Positions 12,153-13,483 of a stretch of 13,483 bases of DNA are shown here, piece after piece; within the stretch, counting starts at the first letter, position 1; each line of letters begins with the position of its first letter. The stretch lies in the NCBI GenBank assembly GCA_043718245.1, contig JAYSWB010000039.1:1-13483 (forward strand). Reading direction: 5' to 3'. Origin of the DNA: JBAXAB01 sp043718245 (GTDB lineage: Bacteria; Patescibacteriota; Minisyncoccia; Phycocordibacterales; CAIZLB01). The position numbers and the translations under genes are program-made. The notes beneath the pieces were generated by a model. The model saw only the letters and a program-made list of their open reading frames with translations, ran no database searches and was not told the origin of the DNA.

Positions 12153-12740
12153 TTACTGATTAAACAAACTCATCGCCTTTTCCTTGCTCTCCAAAATAAT
12201 CGTTTCAATTGCCTCAGAGGCCAGCTTCGAAGCCTTCTTAATCAAATCCAATTCTGGCTTTTTAAACTTTCCAACGATAAAGTCCATGATCTTGTCCGAT
12301 GAAGGTCGTCGCGCCTTCCCTTTTGCACCTACCGGAGAAACCCCTACTTTAATTCTGATGAATGCATCTGTTTTCACCACTTTTCTCACAGACTCTACAC
12401 CTTTGTGTCCACCCGCTCCGCGATTAAAAAGAATTTTAATTTTTCCAAGTGGTAAGTCGAGATCATCATGAACCACGATTAAGCTCTCGGCCTTTTTAGC
12501 ACTTGTAATAAACGACTTCAAAGATGCCCCAGACTTGTTCATAAAAGTGTCAGGTAAAATACACATAACTTTTTCCTTCTTTAAAGATCCTTCCAAAATC
12601 AATCCAACTGCTTTTTTATTTTCAACGAATTCTGGAAAATCATTTAAACGCGCAAAAGTCGAAACCGCAATTCTTCCTGCGTTGTGTCTTGTGTCTGCAT
12701 ACTCTTCTCCTGGATTTCCTAATCCGACTATGTAATACAT
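12153..12740 (-). CDS. pth: Peptidyl-tRNA hydrolase
   Basis: It frees tRNAs from peptidyl-tRNAs that drop off ribosomes. 195 residues, the normal length. The N-terminal YIVGLGNPGEEYADTRHNAG holds substrate-contact N9 and the catalytic His19. PDTFMNKSG (63-71) provides M67/N68, and HDDLDLPLG (91-99) the catalytic Asp (D92 or D93 by alignment). The GAGGHKG block (108-114) normally reads GGHNG; the conserved Asn (E. coli N114) is Lys here. A basic, helical C-terminus follows. Start ATG 12740 is supported by TAGAAT exactly 7 nt upstream. It is divergent from lepB across 38 bp. Confidence 0.95.
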   Translation of the reverse strand: MYYIVGLGNPGEEYADTRHNAGRIAVSTFARLNDFPEFVENKKAVGLILEGSLKKEKVMCILPDTFMNKSGASLKSFITSAKKAESLIVVHDDLDLPLGKIKILFNRGAGGHKGVESVRKVVKTDAFIRIKVGVSPVGAKGKARRPSSDKIMDFIVGKFKKPELDLIKKASKLASEAIETIILESKEKAMSLFNQ

Positions 12741-12742
12741 GC

Positions 12743-12776
12743 TGGATATTCTAGCACATTTGTAATATGATGTGAG
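12743..12776. promoter_or_regulatory. Overlapping divergent promoters of pth and lepB
   Basis: Minus strand, for pth: extended -10 TGCTAGAAT (12756-12748) and -35 CTCACA (12776-12771), 17-bp spacer. Plus strand, for lepB: -35 TGGATA (12743-12748) and -10 TATGAT (12766-12771), 17-bp spacer. Each -10 is 7 nt before its ATG. The -35 of each overlaps the -10 of the other by one base, so polymerase binding should be mutually exclusive. Confidence 0.55.
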
Positions 12777-12778
12777 AA

Positions 12779-13378
12779 ATGGAACCCAAATCTCCTTCTA
12801 GAAGTATTTTATCCCGAATTGCACGTTTCGCGAGTAGCACTTTCAACTTTCTTTTTGCTAGTCCGATTTTCACTATTTTTCTTGTAGCAATAATCCTCAT
12901 TCGCATTTTTGTCGCTGAACCTTTCCTCGTTTACGGCAGTTCAATGGAGCCGAACTTTGAAACTGGTGATTATTTGATCGTGGACGAGCTAACTTATAGA
13001 TATGAAAAGCCAAGACGAGGCGACGTTGTAGTCCTCAAGCCTCCAATGGATGATAAGAAACATTACATAAAAAGAATTATCGGCCTTCCAGGTGAAACTA
13101 TTTCTGTAAGCGGTAGTATTGTAAAAATCACCAACAAAGAACATCCTGAAGGATTCACCCTGAAAGAGCCGTACATTACTTTTCAAAGTGACCGAGTCGC
13201 AAACTATAGCTTGAATGATCATGAATACTTTGTTATGGGAGATAATCGTGCGGTTAGCTCTGATTCAAGGATCTGGGGACCACTACCTTTTGAATTGATA
13301 ACTGGTCGGGCCTTTATGCGAATTTTACCTTTGAAGGACTTTGGGATTATGCCTGGGGAGGTCAGCTTGCCACAATAA
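12779..13378 (+). CDS. lepB: Signal peptidase I
   Basis: A membrane serine/lysine protease that removes Sec/Tat signal peptides, including probably those of pilin-like proteins 2-4. 199 residues, the short Gram-positive-like form with one N-terminal membrane span at about 28-46. The catalytic Ser is S55 in VYGSSMEPNFETGD. The catalytic Lys is K98 in HYIKRIIGLPGE. The conserved box GDNRAVSSDSRIWGPL follows near 150-170. A basic N-terminal tail (MEPKSPSRSILSRIARF) is cytoplasmic. TATGAT lies 7 nt before the ATG, indicating a leaderless mRNA. No terminator is seen before the A-rich repeat downstream. Confidence 0.95.
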   Translation: MEPKSPSRSILSRIARFASSTFNFLFASPIFTIFLVAIILIRIFVAEPFLVYGSSMEPNFETGDYLIVDELTYRYEKPRRGDVVVLKPPMDDKKHYIKRIIGLPGETISVSGSIVKITNKEHPEGFTLKEPYITFQSDRVANYSLNDHEYFVMGDNRAVSSDSRIWGPLPFELITGRAFMRILPLKDFGIMPGEVSLPQ

Positions 13379-13483
13379 AAAGTTTAAAGAAAACAAAAGA
13401 AATCAAAGGAGTCAAAGGAGTCAAAATACAAGAAAAAAAGATTAAAGAAAGTCAGAATACAAAAGGTCAAAGATCAAAGACCA
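13379..13483 (+). repeat. A-rich tract with short tandem repeats
   Basis: After lepB the plus strand is almost pure A/G with scattered TC. TCAAAGGAG is repeated in tandem at 13403-13411 and 13412-13420, with a degenerate third unit at 13421. TCAAAGA is repeated at 13467-13473 and 13474-13480. It shows no reading frame with protein-like content and continues to the window edge. Confidence 0.7.

Noticed and set aside
13403..13480. Tandem repeats as a CRISPR array
   Set aside because: Units are 7-9 bp, adjacent or nearly so, with no uniform spacers and no cas genes.

Overview
The window looks like a chromosomal segment of a Patescibacteria/CPR-type bacterium, probably of the Parcubacteria group. 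This is inferred from gene content and style and was not tested by phylogeny. The background is AT-rich, and most genes lack a Shine-Dalgarno (SD) sequence. Five small double-membrane-span pilin-like proteins, of the kind annotated as T4SS pilins in CPR genomes, lie in tandem. Housekeeping genes (gyrA, rpsA, pth, lepB, an orotate PRTase) sit among short hypothetical membrane proteins. TGA is used as a stop, so the UGA=Gly code of Gracilibacteria/Absconditabacteria does not apply.

Layout. 1-140: the C-terminal tail of an IS30-type transposase enters from the left edge. 109-317: promoter, tRNA-Cys and tRNA-Leu(UAA). 370-978: a long inverted repeat, then a minus-strand orotate phosphoribosyltransferase. 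1008-1263: promoter, tRNA-Lys(CUU), tRNA-Leu(UAG) and a terminator. 1264-3029: a GC-richer plus-strand two-gene operon (SPFH/band-7 membrane protein plus a one-span membrane protein) with a near-consensus promoter, a structured leader, SD sequences and a strong terminator. 3081-10443: a ten-gene minus-strand run that reads from an MBL-fold protein through a one-span membrane protein, gyrA, a SAM methyltransferase and a membrane-anchored solute-binding protein to five pilin-like genes. 10481-10751: a second GC-rich cassette holding a small, apparently frameshifted ORF. 10771-12061: ribosomal protein S1 with a structured leader. 12089-12149: a 32-bp perfect palindrome and a bidirectional terminator. 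12153-13378: divergent pth and lepB from a 38-bp shared promoter region. 13379-13483: A-rich short tandem repeats.

Two expression styles coexist. Native AT-rich genes often have a -10 hexamer only 6-7 nt before the ATG (pyrE, pth, lepB, the MBL gene, pilin gene 2, the gyrA-upstream gene), as expected for leaderless mRNAs. The GC-rich cassettes have consensus promoters, leaders and SD sequences. Many promoters carry an extended -10 (TGn).

Functionally, the minus-strand run joins DNA topology (GyrA) with an envelope module (anchored solute-binding protein plus pilin-like subunits) that may act at the cell surface, but no secretion ATPase or permease is present here. The points most worth a second look are the pilin/solute-binding cluster, the SPFH operon with its possible SD-masking switch, the frameshifted small ORF, the metal-ligand-less MBL protein, and the repeated palindromic elements.
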